From assembly GCA_027450145.1 (NCBI GenBank), contig DAIDKH010000006.1, forward strand, positions 1-64,000: 64,000 bases of DNA, given 5' to 3'. A model generated the notes under the pieces. The model was not told the DNA's origin. It ran no database searches and was given only the letters and a program-made list of their open reading frames with translations. Numbering within the stretch: position 1 is the stretch's first letter; each line of letters begins with the position of its first letter. This stretch comes from Chthonomonadaceae bacterium (GTDB lineage Bacteria; Armatimonadota; Chthonomonadetes; Chthonomonadales; Chthonomonadaceae). This document shows positions 63,872 to 64,000 of this stretch, piece after piece. A program made the position numbers and the translations under genes.

Positions 63872-64000
63872 TGTTATAACTCTTCCTGAAGCCATCCTGC
63901 TGAAATTGCAGTAGACAGCTCGCAGCACGCCGTGCCGCACACCACCTACGTGTGGTTAGATTTAATTGTATCGCAAAAAAGTGCGAGCCATTTTCTACTG

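Overview
The window looks like chromosomal DNA of an uncultured or little-studied diderm bacterium, most probably a member of Armatimonadota. The main clues are two DUF1559 type prepilins with the motif [19 protein letters not shown] followed by [12 protein letters not shown]. That form is usual in Armatimonadota and also occurs in Planctomycetota. Other clues are Kdo biosynthesis genes (LPS, hence an outer membrane), an SLH-domain protein, DUF2961 and GH2 carbohydrate genes, and a DnaE2/ImuB mutasome pair. The assignment is by inference; no rRNA is present. GTG and TTG starts with good Shine-Dalgarno (SD) sites are frequent.

Layout. 1-2428 (minus): the str operon rpsL-rpsG-fusA, with a strong promoter and a structured leader that ends in an intrinsic terminator (a likely attenuator). 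2546-7386 (minus): two HEAT-like proteins of unknown role, then a FapA-like protein, a small acidic protein and a VanX-type dipeptidase. 7610-14812 (plus): YchF-type ATPase, pyroglutamyl peptidase, polyprenyl diphosphate synthase, a secreted clan GH-A glycosidase, ThyX and a Gfo/Idh/MocA oxidoreductase. 14841-17989: an orphan FtsX-type permease (minus) and a GT39-type glycosyltransferase (plus). 18016-28087 (minus): dnaE2 and imuB behind a strong promoter flanked by a direct repeat, a GAF protein, a zinc-ribbon protein behind a long structured leader, and a HEAT-like membrane protein.

28567-33178: RNase HI, a VOC protein, an aldo/keto reductase and a GH2 enzyme. 33577-36709 (plus): murA-mreB-SLH, a cell-wall and shape operon. 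36785-41117 (plus): a compact operon with a B-box zinc-finger membrane protein, a family often auto-named quinate 5-dehydrogenase, an SCP2 lipid carrier, an APC permease and a homologue of cyanobacterial acyl-ACP reductase that keeps the catalytic cysteine region. This is the best candidate for an undescribed pathway. 41248-42353: nuoB and nuoI alone. 42433-45518: DUF2961 enzyme, ANTAR regulator behind a sigma-28-like promoter, and Maf.

46115-52328: two prepilins, a small lipoprotein, a ClpS-like adaptor, an RDD membrane protein and a large membrane protein. 52549-55720: flhG, a 2-TM protein, fliA, a disordered protein and a SwrB/DUF6115-like protein. This resembles the end of a Bacillus fla/che operon but has no flagellar structural gene in view. 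55837-58511: SurA/PrsA-like lipoprotein and MazG. 58508-62289 (minus): kdsA-gmd-rmd-kdsD, which joins Kdo supply to GDP-deoxyhexose (probably GDP-D-rhamnose) supply. A GT4 glycosyltransferase follows at the right edge. No tRNA, rRNA, CRISPR array, transposase or prophage gene was seen.
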